Source: Sphagnum magellanicum (Eukaryota > Streptophyta > Sphagnopsida > Sphagnales > Sphagnaceae). From it: 64,000 nt of DNA. Positions 25,773 through 37,024 of the stretch are shown one piece after another; position 1 is the stretch's first letter; each line of letters opens with the position of its first letter. Under the pieces are notes generated by a model. That model worked only from the letters and a program-made list of their open reading frames with translations. It was not told where the DNA came from and ran no database searches. Where the stretch lies: the NCBI GenBank assembly GCA_021904315.1, contig CM038916.1:15341065-15405064 (forward strand). The letters are read 5' to 3'. Made by a program: the position numbers and the translations under genes.

Positions 25773-27279
25773 GTAACTTGTAGCTAACATAGGTTAGTTA
25801 TTTTTTATTATTATCATATAATATTATGTGACTTGTTAGAGCTATTATGATTTATTTTAATTAATTTTTAAATTTTTAATAAATAAAAAATAATTCTTAA
25901 TAAGTACATTAATCATTTGAAATGAATTTAATAAAAATACATAATATAATAATACAAATAATAATAAATGTCATTTGTAATAATTTGAAGAAATATATTA
26001 GGATGGTTGGGATAAACTTTTAATATGGGCAAAATATATTTAGCAAATATTATACAAAAAAATTTAATATATTCAAAATATACACTATTTAATGTAACCA
26101 TAATATCAAAGCCATTTATGCTAATAATAATATTTGAATGCACATTTAATATGGTTGTTCATATAAATTCAAAATATACATTTATAAATTATAATACATC
26201 AAACTATATGTTTTAGAATTCACAAATACACCTTTGTATACTCATAAACTTACAATTAAATTGGTCACATTTGTAATTAATGGGACATAAATTGTTCTTC
26301 TTGGATGAAAATTAAACTAAATGTTGTTCACATGGAAGGATGAACACCAAAATAATCACAAATTAATTACATTGTAATCACAAATATGACCAACATAAGA
26401 AATAGATGCAAAAATGTCCAAATGTAGTTGCAGATAACTAATAGTCACATGTAATCACAAATATAATGGTTACATTTTGGCCAATTTCTACTAGTGTGAG
26501 TTATTTCCATTTCCAACAATTGTAAAAAATGATTAAATTGTATATTTTACTTTTGGAAACTAACATTATTATGAGCAAGCAAGTTTTGGAAGAACCTAAG
26601 GAATGCATGTCATGCCTCATGAAGATGGAAATAGAGGGCACTTTATGCAATGATCTTGTTGTTACATTTGGGGAATGGTTCTTGTACCCTCTTTTAAGTA
26701 TCTTCCCAGCATATTGTTCTAGTTTTCGGCCATCCCTACACCATGTTCTATTATTTAATTTAAGTTTACAATGGTGTTATTAACTTTTGATTGTCATCAT
26801 GCAGAAAGAAAGAAGAAATGAAAGGACTATTAAAATAACAAAAATTGTTAAGTCATTAAATGCATGGACATTAGATTGGGGGGGAGCTATGTGTGAACCA
26901 TACTAACATAACCATGTGTGGTAGTCTCAATTTTTAAGAGTTGCGTCAGGGTTATTTGAATAGGGTAAGGTTATTAAGGGGTTTTTAGCAACTTCATAGG
27001 GAATGATGAATGCACTTGGTGCGTGGAAAGGTTGTTTCGTTTTTATGAAATGCGTTATTGGTGATTAAGGTGTTGGGTTAGTTTTTTTTTTCAATAAAAA
27101 GTTAGTGACCATAGTTTTGAGAACTTTGTTGCGTAATTAAGGGTGAGAAATTTTTAAAGGGTTGGGGGTTGAAATAGACACTAGAATTCGCGATGTTTAG
27201 TGCAACATTGGTCTTGTTCTTATTTAATGAATAACGAGGATGTTAAAAATTCTTGAAGTAGTTAAATGGATGTTAATGA

Positions 27280-27615
27280 AAGGTCTAATAGAGATAAAAT
27301 AATCTTCAAGCCATTGAACATAAGGTTAATATGTGACAATTCAACGATTAAATAGATAGTATAATAGTGTGCCAATGGCAACATGAGTCTCATAATAACT
27401 AAAACATTTATTTAAGTAGTGAATGAGCTCAACAAGGAGTTGCAGGGATGATAATGAAAGGCGTAATAGAAATAGAACAATCTTCAAGCCGTTGAACATA
27501 AGGTTAATCCGTGACAACTAAACGATTAAATATATAGTATAATAGTGTGCCAATGGAAACATGAGTCTCATAATAACTGAAACATTTATTTAGGTAGTGA
27601 ATGAGCTCAACAAGG
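27280..27615 (-). repeat. About 170-bp tandem duplication in element copy 2
   Basis: The two halves share ATAATAGTGTGCCAATGG, ACATGAGTCTCATAATAACT and AGTGAATGAGCTCAACAAGG. Copy 1 has only one version of this block (17110-17240, inverted), so the duplication arose in or just before copy 2. Confidence 0.85.
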
Positions 27616-27660
27616 AGCTGCAAGTACATGTGAAATCTTAGGTTATGCCATAATGATAGT

Positions 27661-28908
27661 TCATAACTATAGGAAATTTAGGATGCTTCGGATGGTGCGA
27701 ACTAGGTAATCTGCCTTATTATTAGGAGGTAGTCGACGAATCAGACCATGCAACCAACGATAATGTCCAATGTCGGGAACTAAAGACCATGCAAAGATAA
27801 AAATATTTTCAGTTTTGTAATAACCTTCACAAACGATCTCATGTTCATCACCAGAAGCAGGGTCGACTTGCAACAAAATCACCAGGGTGCGAAATTTCGG
27901 AGAAATACGATAGTACCAGGCTTGAGGGGGTTTAACTTCAAGACGAACACGCATCTCTTAAGGTTTGGGTTTTTCATCGTGAGGGTGCTTTGTTAGGGTC
28001 AAATTTAAAGATGACTTCGGAGGCAGTTCTTCATTCGTTTGTGCAGCCTAGGGCCCGTAAGATGTGATTGACGCGCTCCCAAGTCCCTAGTTAGCCCCAA
28101 GTTGGGGTTAAATCACTCAAGTTACAGAAGTGGGGGACTCGAGGCATGCTCCTAGCTTCCAGCACTAAAGGGGGTAAGAGGGGCATGCTGAAAGTTTCGG
28201 GATTAGACTAGGAGGAGGGACAAGCTATTTAGTTATTCAATTTTGCATCCAAAACTAACCAACAAGTTGGTTAATGCTCATTCGGAACACTTTTGGTGTT
28301 GGGACAAGCCATGGGCAACCTTGGACTCACTTGATTCACCACGGCCCGGATTCGAGGGAAGCCACCACCTTCCCCCATATAATATTCTTTGCATCTCACC
28401 ACCGCACTTGCATCCAAATGGCACTTTTTCCCGAGACTCCCAAAGTGGAGTCCCGAAACTGTCCCGATTTGGACTCTTGGGACTTTGGGCATTCATAACT
28501 TCTCCCTCCAACCTCCGATTGGGACGAGGTCTAAAACAAACCTATAACTCTCCTTGAGATCTTTCCAACAATGTGTCGCACTCTACCTGCACACACCGGA
28601 ATCGGGTCGATTCCCAACTTTTAGTGGTCGGGAGTCAAATTGCCAGTTTGACTCCTGGCCCTTCTTTCGACCATAACTTGTGCTACAGATGTCCGAATGG
28701 CTCATGCGAGGCCATTTTGGACATCTAGACTTTAAGACCTTTTTACCGGTATTAAGAACACTTTGATTCAAGGTGTTTTGACCCCTATAATCGTGTTCTG
28801 AATTTTTGGGAGTCCTAGAGGAGTCTCAAGTCCCATTTTCGGGAGTGTGAGTGGCGACCTCACACTTCCCTCAAAGTGGGGTTGCGACACTGACCATGTG
28901 TGATGCCA
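27661..28908 (-). pseudogene. Broken copy of the 140-residue ORF
   Basis: Minus-strand relative of the ORF at 16665-17087. The start ATG (28908-28906) is kept, but after seven codons the frame is split by a solo LTR (28069-28889). Past the insertion the frame resumes at the equivalent of TSYGP and then has two stops relative to copy 1 (a Gln codon to TAG, an Arg codon to TAA), then about 97 colinear open codons, and a premature TAG at the position of the penultimate Gln. Within those codons roughly half the changed codons are synonymous, and conserved motifs include PP-AWYYRISP, TLVILLQVDPASGDE and RRLPPNNKADYLVRTIR. Confidence 0.8.
28069..28889 (+). mobile_element. Solo LTR, copy B
   Basis: It runs from TGACGCGCTCCCAAG to GGGGTTGCGACA. 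Comparison with the intact ORF copy shows the target was GTGAC: the flanks are now GTGAT (left) and CTGAC (right), each one change from that 5-bp duplication. There is no internal retroelement sequence, so it is a solo LTR or an LTR-only unit. Confidence 0.8.
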
Positions 28909-30609
28909 TAATTTCAAGGGAAGGAAAAAGGTCAGATCTTCAATCAAAATGAAATTAACAATGAAGGTGTGAAAAACTTGTTACATTGAAGTGCGCCATC
29001 GTAATTTATAGATTGAGGAAAAGGAAAGAAAGGCGGGAGTAACGGCCTAGAACCATGGTAAAGTAAAACCATAGGTCAAAGGAAAAAATTGAAGGTTTAA
29101 GTAAAGTTTATTGGGGGGAAAATGAGAAGAGGTGAAAAGGTGTTTTCTTTCACTTTCCATTGGCCACCAAACTTGGAACTTTCCATTGGCCACCAAGCTT
29201 GGAACATTCCATTGGCCACCAAGCATGGAACCTTCCATTAGCCATCAAGCTTTGAACCTACCTTCACTTCCCTTCTCCTTCTCTTTAAAAGGCGGATTCG
29301 GATCATTGGGTGCTCTCTCTTTCCCCGGACATAATTTTCAATTCAATCTCGAATACTTATTCCCACAAGTTTCTTGAGGAGGAAAAAAATGATTAGTCTT
29401 GGGAGGTGGGAAAAAGAAGGAAAGTAAAATGGAAATCTTGTAATAGTTTTGGAGGAATGGAAGTGAGTAGTGATAGTATTGGGAAGTTGGAACTTTAAAA
29501 AAGATCTCATAAACCCTCTTGGGTTTGGTAGTATAACTCCTTACTGGTTTAGCTACAAAGCTTAAGATTTAGTAACAAGTTACGCCTTGTAGTTAACTTT
29601 CTAATGAGCTAAAGCAAACTGGATTTGAATAACCTATGTGTTAGAAATAATATTTCAAGTGACTGGTGGTTTACAACCAAGTTGAATTATCACCTTTGTA
29701 AATCCCTCTCGGGTTTCGTAGCATAACTTATTGCTAGTTTAACCGGAAAGTTTAGGATTTCGTAGCAAGATGTGCCTCATAGTTAGCTTTCTAATGAGCT
29801 ATGGCAAGCCAGATTTGAATAACCTGTGCATTAGAAATAATATTTCAAGTGACTAATGGTTTGCAGCTATGTTGGACATGGTGTTGAGTCCTTAAACATT
29901 AGTTTAAATGAATGACATTTGAAAGTCCTAGAATGTGGAGTGTGCGAGCTTGAAAAATATATCTATCAGTTTTGATCACAAATGATGCATAGGAAGCAAG
30001 CTACTTAATTTCAACTATAAACGCAAGTTAGCATTTTGAAATACACTTGTATTTTTCCTTCATCGATAGCATTTGTGTTTTCAAGCATAGTCACCTTGTA
30101 GAATCGGGAGTAGAGGGACGGAAAGTCGCCTCACACTATGACTATGGAGAGATTCCGAGAAATCAAAACATTCAAAGATTACTTTCAATATTTGAAGTTG
30201 AATAATGATTACGAGGCAAACAAAGTAGTTGCCAACTTGACCCTTTAGAAAAAAAAAATGAATATGTTGCAGAATAATTCCATAGGATTTGAACTCCAGG
30301 TTCTTTTCCCAAACACAGTCCGAATTAATAATTAGGTGTTATTGTTTCATCATGTGTGGTTTAAGCATAAGTTGAAGATACATAGATTCCTAGTGTTTTG
30401 AATTTTTGTTATAGATTATCAATTGGTGTTGTATTAGTTAAAATTCAAACACTAGTGAATGGATCTTCAAGTTTCAATGTTTATTTTTGTATGTTCTGTT
30501 GCCTACGGATGAGGGCTACATAAGAGAAGGAATAGTGGGGGTGGTCACCATTATATAATGTTTTGAAGTGTTACCCCTGTAAACAAGTCTACAATGCCCA
30601 CGGCTCCAC

Positions 30610-30945
30610 ATGAAGGAGGAGTTGCAGAACATTTTGGTAGAATTGCAAAGTGAAAGCAATCCCTTTTCCTTTGAATTGGAATGCCCCCATATAATGAGGG
30701 CACTAAAATTGTTTTGTGGAATTACATTTGGGAGGTTGCATCTAGTGGCTCACCTTACTCGTGGACTAACCCAACAAAACATATTGCATTATTATTGTGA
30801 ATTGGGTCATTTTGTCCACCTAACAATTGCAGTTAAGGATGTTGATTACGACTATACATGTTTCCGCAAAATCCATGAATGCATTGAAGATATGCAAGAA
30901 TGCCAACACGATTTGTTGGGGCTATTAGGGTTTGACAAAAAGTAG
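30610..30945 (+). pseudogene. Open exon-like block of the MULE Ulp1-like gene
   Basis: A 330-bp open stretch (contains SFELECPHIMRALKLFCGI and HECIEDMQECQHDLLGLLGF). I recognise no domain in it. After one stop at 30943 the reading continues (IIEKINAFISKICHRGIVDI) to the chromovirus insertion at 31071. It is treated as part of the plus-strand MULE gene because the reading continues on the other side of the retrotransposon. Confidence 0.45.
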
Positions 30946-31070
30946 CAACATCTGATCATTGAAAAAATCAATGCATTCATCTCCAAAATATGTCATAGAG
31001 GGATTGTTGACATACATTTGGTAGGAAAGTAAGAGTTGGAAGACATGTGGTGTAATGAGTCTACTACTAA

Positions 31071-31521
31071 TATTATGGACCGGACTAATGTGAGGCAAGG
31101 CAAGGAAACATGGCTACAACCAAGCAGGGAAATACAAGACAAGACAAGACAAGATAGGACAATACTAGAAGACTAAAAGCTCTATTGATCCATCAACTGG
31201 TGTTGGTTTGTTAAAGGGCTGTCCCCTAGACCATCTCCTTTTATAACCTTGAACCATCCTATCTTGAGATGTCGAGACGTGGCTGCATTGCGGAGTCGTG
31301 GTTACACTGCTGTACTTTGGAGACGTGGTTGTATTGCTGCAACGCTAAGACATGGCAGCACTGACTACAACCACTTTGGAGACGTGGCTGCACTGTTACA
31401 ATGCTGAGACATGGCAGCACTGAGTGCAACCACTTTGGAGATGTGGCTGCACTGCTACATTGGTGAGACATGGCAGCACTGTTGTACCCTGCTTTTGTGT
31501 TATCGGATCCAGGCCATGACA
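31071..31521 (-). repeat. Chromovirus 3' LTR
   Basis: Pairs with 37477-37927 over its full 451 bp. It contains imperfect tandem units of about 55-60 bp built on GGAGACGTGGCTGCACTG and GAGACATGGCAGCACTG, and the low-complexity run (ACAAG)n near 31135-31155. Confidence 0.92.
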
Positions 31522-31554
31522 TTATCCCCTCCTCAAGCGACATCTTCTAGATGG

Positions 31555-31720
31555 AGCCAGTTTGTAAGGATACTGTTGGTGGAACCAATTAACTAAGTCT
31601 TGGGCATGAACTAGGTTTTCAACAGGCTCCCAAGTAGCTTCAGAAGGAGGGTAGCCTCGCCAAAAGACAAGGTACAGGAGCTTTCCACGAATCCTCTTGG
31701 AGTCCAAGACCTCCTGAACT
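31555..31720 (-). pseudogene. Chromodomain at C-terminus of the chromovirus integrase
   Basis: Minus-strand translation reads YLVFWRGYPPSEATWEPVEN followed by DLVNWFHQQYP. The aromatic and WEP positions are those of retroelement chromodomains, which direct integration to heterochromatin. It identifies the element as a chromovirus. Confidence 0.85.
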
Positions 31721-31739
31721 TCAAACTCTTTTTGATTAG

Positions 31740-32790
31740 AGCTAGGGGTTCTCGATGACGTTTTGGGATCTGGTTTTCATGATAGGGCTCAAGCAAGGAG
31801 ACATGGAAAACATTGTGGATTTTGAACTGAGGTGGAAGCTCTAAGTGGCAAGCCACTAGACCAACAAGTTTGGCAATTTTGAAAGGTCCAAGGCGCTTGT
31901 AATCCAACTTGGCACATGGGCGAATGGTAGCAATGTTCTTTCTGAGAAGCCAGACCTTATCTCCAACCTTGAAGTTTGGATAGTCCTTGCGTCGACGGTC
32001 TGCTTGTTTCTTTTGCCACTCTTGTGTTAGCTTGAGTTCTGCCATAAGGTCCTGTTCAACATGTCCAAGCCTCGTGGCCCTTTCTTCAGCCGAGGGGTTT
32101 ACCGAGTCTCCAGGAATTTGAAGGCTGAACTTGGGATGAAAGCCGTAATTGGCAAATAACGGACTGATACCGGTCGATGCATGCGTTGTGTTGTTATAAG
32201 CAAATTTTGCTTGAGATAGCAGGGCCAACCAATCGTCCTGTTGGTAGCTCACAATGCAGCGAAAATATTGTTCAAGTGTCTGGTTTGTCCGTTCGGTTTA
32301 TCCATCTGTCTTGGGGTGGAAAGCTAAGGATAGCCAAATGTTAACTCCAAGGAGCTCGAATAGACGCCCCCATAACTTGGATGCAAACTGAGGGCCTTTG
32401 TTAGACACAATTTCCTCGGGGAGTCCATGTAGTCGAACAATCCCGTCCAAAATTGACTGAACTATCTCTTTTGCCGTGATCAACTTGGAACAAGGGGTGA
32501 AATGGGCCATTTTGGTGAGACGATCGACCACAACCAGTATTGAGTTCTAGGCTTTGACAATAGGGAGGTCCGTGATGAAGTCCATTGCAATAGATCCCCA
32601 AGGTCAGCGAGGAATCGGCAAGGGCTATAGGAGTCCAAACGGGCGATGCCTAGGAGCCTTGGATTGAGCACATGTATCACAAGACTTGACATACTCTCAT
32701 AGCAGCCTGTTCATCTTGGGCCACCAATAATTCCTTGACATTAGTTCGTGAGTCCGTGCCATTCTAAAGTGACCGGCCAGGGTGTTGTCG
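31740..32790 (-). pseudogene. Chromovirus integrase relic
   Basis: The zinc-binding end (H...H...CDTC) lies near 32690-32770, the core Asp motif AMDFITDLP near 32570-32595, and the second catalytic site near 32395 reads SNKGPQFAS, an Asp-to-Asn change from the usual SDRGPQF. The third site keeps Glu in TERTNQTLE, but a stop codon precedes it where Gln is usual. A long open stretch (32252-31740) covers the DNA-binding side, with KVGDKVWLLRKNI and FHVSLLEPYH. Integration activity must be lost. Confidence 0.85.
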
Positions 32791-33129
32791 TGGCATTCTC
32801 TCAGGATCTTTAGGCGTATAGGTCCTTTGGGTACATAAATTAGGTTGTTTCAAAAGAGAAGTCCGTCTTGCTGCTCAAACTGATCCAGATCATCACGATT
32901 TGGGTTCCTTGGTCGTTCCTGGAGTTCCTTCTTGATGTTGGTAGCCTAGGTATCTTCCTCAATTGCCATCTTGATGTCCTTGACAAGGTATGAATCTGGG
33001 AGGTTGCTAATTATTGTTGCAACTCGAATTGCTCGAGTTTGAGTAAGGTCTGGGTTTGCTGGCCGTAGGCCTCATCCCTCGCTCGAAGCTCATATTCTGA
33101 GCGGCGAGATAGCGTGTCAACCTTCGCTT

Positions 33130-33601
33130 GCTAGGTGCTGGGCTAATATTGAATCTCAAAATTGGAATCAGCTAGGAAGATAAACCAACGTGCTTGGCAA
33201 CGATTCAAAGTCCGGGTAGTTGTGAAATACAGGAGATTCTTGTGATCTGTCAGAACTTGGATTCGATGCTAAGCTTCGACATGATACGGTCTTCACTGCT
33301 CGAATGCTGTGATGATTGCCAGGAGTTCCTTATCATAGACCTGGTAGTTTATTTCGGCACTAATCAGTTTCCATGAATAGAAAGCAACCGGATGCAGCAA
33401 CCCATCTATTCCAAATTGAAATAGGATAGTTCGCAAGGCAAAATCCGAAGCGTCCGTTTCCACAATGAATGGCTTGGCAAGGTCAAGATGTATTAGGATT
33501 GGTGCAGAGGTGAATGCCATCTTGAGAGTATCAAAAGTAGCCTGGGCCGTTAGATTCCATGAGAAGGGCTTGTCCTTGCAAGTCAGGGCTGTTAACGGTG
33601 T
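33130..33601 (-). pseudogene. Chromovirus RNase H region
   Basis: Minus strand: PFIVETDASDFALRTILFQ (RNase H first Asp) and YQVYDKELLAIITAFEQW, then [10 protein letters not shown]. The first stretch is open from 33520 to 33293; stops follow beyond it. It is separated from the RT by the nested solo LTR. Confidence 0.85.
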
Positions 33602-34409
33602 TGACGCACTCCCAAGTCCCTTGTTGAACCCACTTGAGGGTCCAACTATGTAGAGTTACGGAAAGTTAGGACTTGAGGGGCGCTCCCGACTTCCAGCACT
33701 AAAAGGGGGTAGAGGGGCGTGCAAGAAGTCCCGGGATTAGACTAGTAAGAGGGACTAGATTATCAAGCTTGAATCTACATCCAAAACCAACCACAAGAGG
33801 GTTAGTTAGCATTCGGGAACACCCTTAGGTGTTAGGACAAGCCACGGGCACTTTGACACATAAGACTCACCACGGCCCGGACTCGGGGGAAGCCATCACC
33901 TTCCCCCATATAGTATACTCTGCAACTCTCCGCCGAGGTTACATCCAAATGGCTCTTTTTCCCGGGACTCCCAAGTTGGAGTCCCGAAACTGTCCCGGGT
34001 TGGAGTCCCGGGACTTTAGACGGTCATAGCTCTTCGCCCCGAATTCGAATTGGGACGAGGTCTGAACCAAAGTTGTAGCTCTCATCGAGAGCTTTCCAAC
34101 GCCTTGAGGAGACGTCGAGAAGAGGTCAATTCCCGACTTTTAGTGGTCGGGAGTCAAACTGGTAGTTTGACTTCCGGCCCTTCTTTTGCCCATAACTTGG
34201 GCTAAAGATGTCCAAATGGCCAATGCGAGGCCATTTTGGGCATTTACACTTCAAGACCTTTCCATTGATATAAAGAACGCACCAAGGCAAGGAGATTTGA
34301 CCCCTCAAATCGTCTTTTGAATTTTTGGGAGTCCTGCAGGACTCCATTTTTCCACTTTTGGGAGTGTGAGTTGCATTCTCACATTTGGCCCCAAAGTGGG
34401 GTTGTAACA
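33602..34409 (+). mobile_element. Solo LTR, copy C, nested in the chromovirus
   Basis: 808 bp, from TGACGCACTCCC to GGGGTTGTAACA, with a perfect 5-bp duplication GGTGT on both sides (33597-33601; 34410-34414). It splits the RT/RNase H linker: removing it restores the reading YSKITTPLTALTCKDKPFSW. It is the best-preserved of the three copies and the one that fixes the family ends. Confidence 0.92.
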
Positions 34410-35290
34410 GGTGTTGTGATCTTGGAATAACCTTTGATAAACCGACAATAGAAATTAGCAAACCCCAAGAAGCGTTGAACGTCCTTGACCAAGGCTGGAG
34501 TAGCCCAACACTGGATGGTTTCGACCTTTGACTTGTCCATGAAAATGCCATTTGGAGAGATCACGTAGCTGAGGAACGCCACTAAAGATTTGTTGAATTC
34601 ACATTTTTCCAGCTTGGCGTATAAGCCATGCTCTCGTAGCGTCGTAAGCACCAATCGTACATGTTTGTCGTGGTCTTCCTGGTTCTTGGAAAAGATTAAA
34701 ATGTCATCCAAATAGACCACGACAAATTCATCCATGTACTCCCGGAAGAATTCATTCATTAGATGCTGAAAGACTACGGGTGCATTGGTGAGGCCGAAAA
34801 GCATGACTGTGTATTCGAAGTGGCCATAACGTGTGCGGAAGGCTGTCTTCCACTCATCACCGGGGCGAATCCTAAGCAAGTTGTAGGCTCCACGAAGGTC
34901 AAGCTTGGTGAAGATCTTCCCGGTACGTAACCGATCCATGAGGCTTGAAATCAAGGGCAAAGGATATTGATTCTTTTTGGTTATCTTGTTGAGTCCACGA
35001 TAATCCACATAGAGTCGAAGGGAGCCATCTTTCTTTTTGACAAACAGAATTGGGGCACCAGCTAGAGACTTGGAATGCTGGACGAACCCCTTGGCAAGGT
35101 TTTCAGTAAGGTAATCACGCAGGGCTTAGAGTTTCGGTTCCGATAGGCCATAAATAGGACCAAAGGGTGGTGAGTGTCCTTCCTCTAGATCAATCGGGCA
35201 GTCATATGGACGATGTTTGGGGAGCTGATTAGCCTTATTCTTTTCAAAAACATCAATAAAGTCCTTGTACTTCTCGGGAAGTTAGAAAGG
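34410..35290 (-). pseudogene. Chromovirus reverse transcriptase
   Basis: Minus-strand frame with [39 protein letters not shown], and the catalytic [10 protein letters not shown] at about 34697-34720. [13 protein letters not shown] and [17 protein letters not shown] follow. It is largely open from 35008 down; one stop lies at about 35127 just before [10 protein letters not shown]. This is the best preserved part of pol, with the catalytic YLDD intact. Confidence 0.9.
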
Positions 35291-35559
35291 TTTTGGTTTT
35301 GATTGGGGGTTTTTGTTGTTGGCTGCGTTAATATGGATGGTGAAGACTTGAAGATTCTTAGTAGCCCGATAGAAAGGTACGGCTCCATCAAAGAAGATCT
35401 GAACAGGGTTGGTTTTTTGGGCAAGATTTTCGACAAGATTCTTGGCAGGACAAGGTTTGGTTCTGGCCACCGGGGGGTTCTTGACTGCAGGACTTGACAG
35501 AACAGACTTGACAAGACTGGAATTGGTTTCGACCCTCTTTGGGTTCTTGACCACATGGT

Positions 35560-36010
35560 TCTTGGCAAGATTTGATAGGGTGTTTTTCTGGGCTTGGGGT
35601 TTTTGAGAGGTGCACCGTTGTGCTGAAGGTGAGGGTTTTAGATCGCCAATCGATGATAGGGTTGTGCGCTTCTAGCCAAAGCAGACCAAGGATGACGGGA
35701 TGGTGAAAGGTTGAAATGATGTTGAGAACAATCTTTTTCGCATGCTTGTCGATACGGAGTTCCAGAGGGGTTATCTCGTGTGTGATTGCACCAGAAGCAA
35801 TGGTTCTCCCATCAATAACCTCCACCAGAACAAGGGTTGACTTCTTGACCACATGAATGTTGTGTTGGGCGACAAATGTTTGGTTGATGAAAGAAGAGGT
35901 GGCGTCGGAGTCCACCAATGCTGACACTTGTGGTATTTCTTCTGGAATACGAATGATGTCCACATGCTGAGTGAAGCTGGGACTGAGACCAACGGCTGGA
36001 TAGGAGCTTT
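35560..36010 (-). pseudogene. Chromovirus aspartic protease
   Basis: Minus-strand reading VSALVDSDATSSFINQTF, where the active-site loop is normally DSGATSSF: the catalytic Asp is kept but the Gly is Asp. The flap/second half follows with ILGLLWLEAHNPIIDW, typical of Ty3 proteases (LGMDWL...). The frame is open from 36326 to 35388. Confidence 0.85.
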
Positions 36011-36049
36011 TGCAAAGGTGGTGCTGGGTGAGATCCAGTCGCACGGCTC

Positions 36050-37024
36050 CTACTGTGACTGGATGTTCTTGTTTTCTAATACTTGGGGAGTTTCCACAAC
36101 TTGCACTTGAAGTTTGACAAGCTTTTGAGGGCACTGGCAAGCTATGTGCCCTAGGTTGCCATAGTAGAGGCATAGGTTGTTTATCTGTCGGCAAAGTTTC
36201 TCGGCCTCTGTCAAAGGTTTGAACTTGGCTGCGTCGATCTGCATCAAGGCAAGTCCGAAAGAGGCAGGTCGGGCAACTGTTGTTGTTTGGGGAACTAAGG
36301 GGAGTGTAGTAGGGCAACTGTTCCAAAATTAGGCGTTAGAGGTGACTTTCTTTTCCTGGCGACGTTTAAACAGACGATTGTTGCACCGAATTGCCTGGGT
36401 GATGGCTTCACTGAAGGAAGAAGGGTTTGCGAATGTCAATAAAAGATCTTGAACATCGTCACGAAGCCCACAGCGAAACTAATCAATCAAGGCAGCTTCT
36501 CCCCAGTTGATGTTGCAGGCAAGCTGCTTGAATTCTGAGGCGTAGACAATGGCTGAACGTGTCCCTTGCTGGAGCCGACGCAGCTTGTTGGTTGAAGTCC
36601 TGGCCTTGTCACTGTCCCCAAACACTGCTTCAAATTCCGCCATAAAGGCGTCGAAATCTTGTAGGAGAGGGGATGATGTTTCCAGGATGGGAACAAACCA
36701 TGTTGCAGATGTCCTAGTGAGTAGGGTTCCAACGAATCCTACACGAGTGGTGTCATCCAAATAACGACGAGTGTGTAGTTGAATGATCAGGCGTACCTAG
36801 CTGACAAAACCTCGAAATTTGGGGCGTGTTCTGTCGAACTTTTCTGGCAGGCTAATCTTGGGCTCTGGGGCGACCATTGCAAGGGCAGCGAGTATTAGGG
36901 CATGAGGTTGTGGCTGATCCTGCATGCGGTTCACTGAGTCTCTGAACGCGACATTTTTTTATTAAAGGTGCTGAAGGGCGGCGAGGATTTGATTGAGGTC
37001 GATGTTTGATTCCGAGTTGTCCAT
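36050..37024 (-). pseudogene. Chromovirus gag
   Basis: The ATG at 37024 opens MDNSESNIDLNQILAALQHL and stops at once with two TAA codons. Later blocks in shifted frames show the retrotransposon Gag core (TRTSATWFVPILE, LRRLQQGTRSAIVYASEFKQ) and a zinc knuckle reading CLYYGNLGHIACQCP, in which the second Cys of the CCHC box is Tyr. Both changes would abolish normal Gag. Confidence 0.85.

Larger units (their letters stand above)
24091..26496. mobile_element. 2.4-kb non-autonomous CACTA element
   Basis: The left end is CACTAGTAGAAAATGGTCAT. The right end, reverse-complemented, is CACTAGTAGAAATTGGCCAA. A 3-bp duplication TGA flanks both sides (24088-24090; 26497-26499). Repeated motifs near TTAGTTGCAAGTGAC and TTGCAACTA lie close to both ends. 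The core (24900-26250) is extremely AT-rich and contains no transposase. It interrupts a coding-like block of the MULE gene ending KVKKFFD. Confidence 0.85.
26892..30135 (-). mobile_element. ORF-carrying TG...CA element, copy 2, with nested solo LTR
   Basis: In plus orientation it starts TGTGAACCATAC and ends GGCGACTTTCC-type sequence complemented as CGCCTCACA. The 5-bp duplication CTATG flanks both sides (26887-26891; 30136-30140). On the minus strand it aligns along its length to 15297-17671: same start (TGTGAGGCGAC vs TGTGAAGCAAC), duplicated block, minisatellite, TATA, ORF, AATAAA and tail. It is 3,244 bp because an 821-bp solo LTR sits at 28069-28889; without it and its duplication it is about 2.42 kb. 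Its 3' part also contains an extra tandem duplication of about 165 bp (27280-27440 and 27450-27615) absent from copy 1. It splits the MULE plus-strand gene after TLDWGGAM. Confidence 0.8.

Noticed and set aside
28271-28557. Multiple open frames of 70-104 codons on both strands
   Set aside because: They lie within solo LTR copy B and recur as fragments in copies A and C with frame shifts, so they are not genes.
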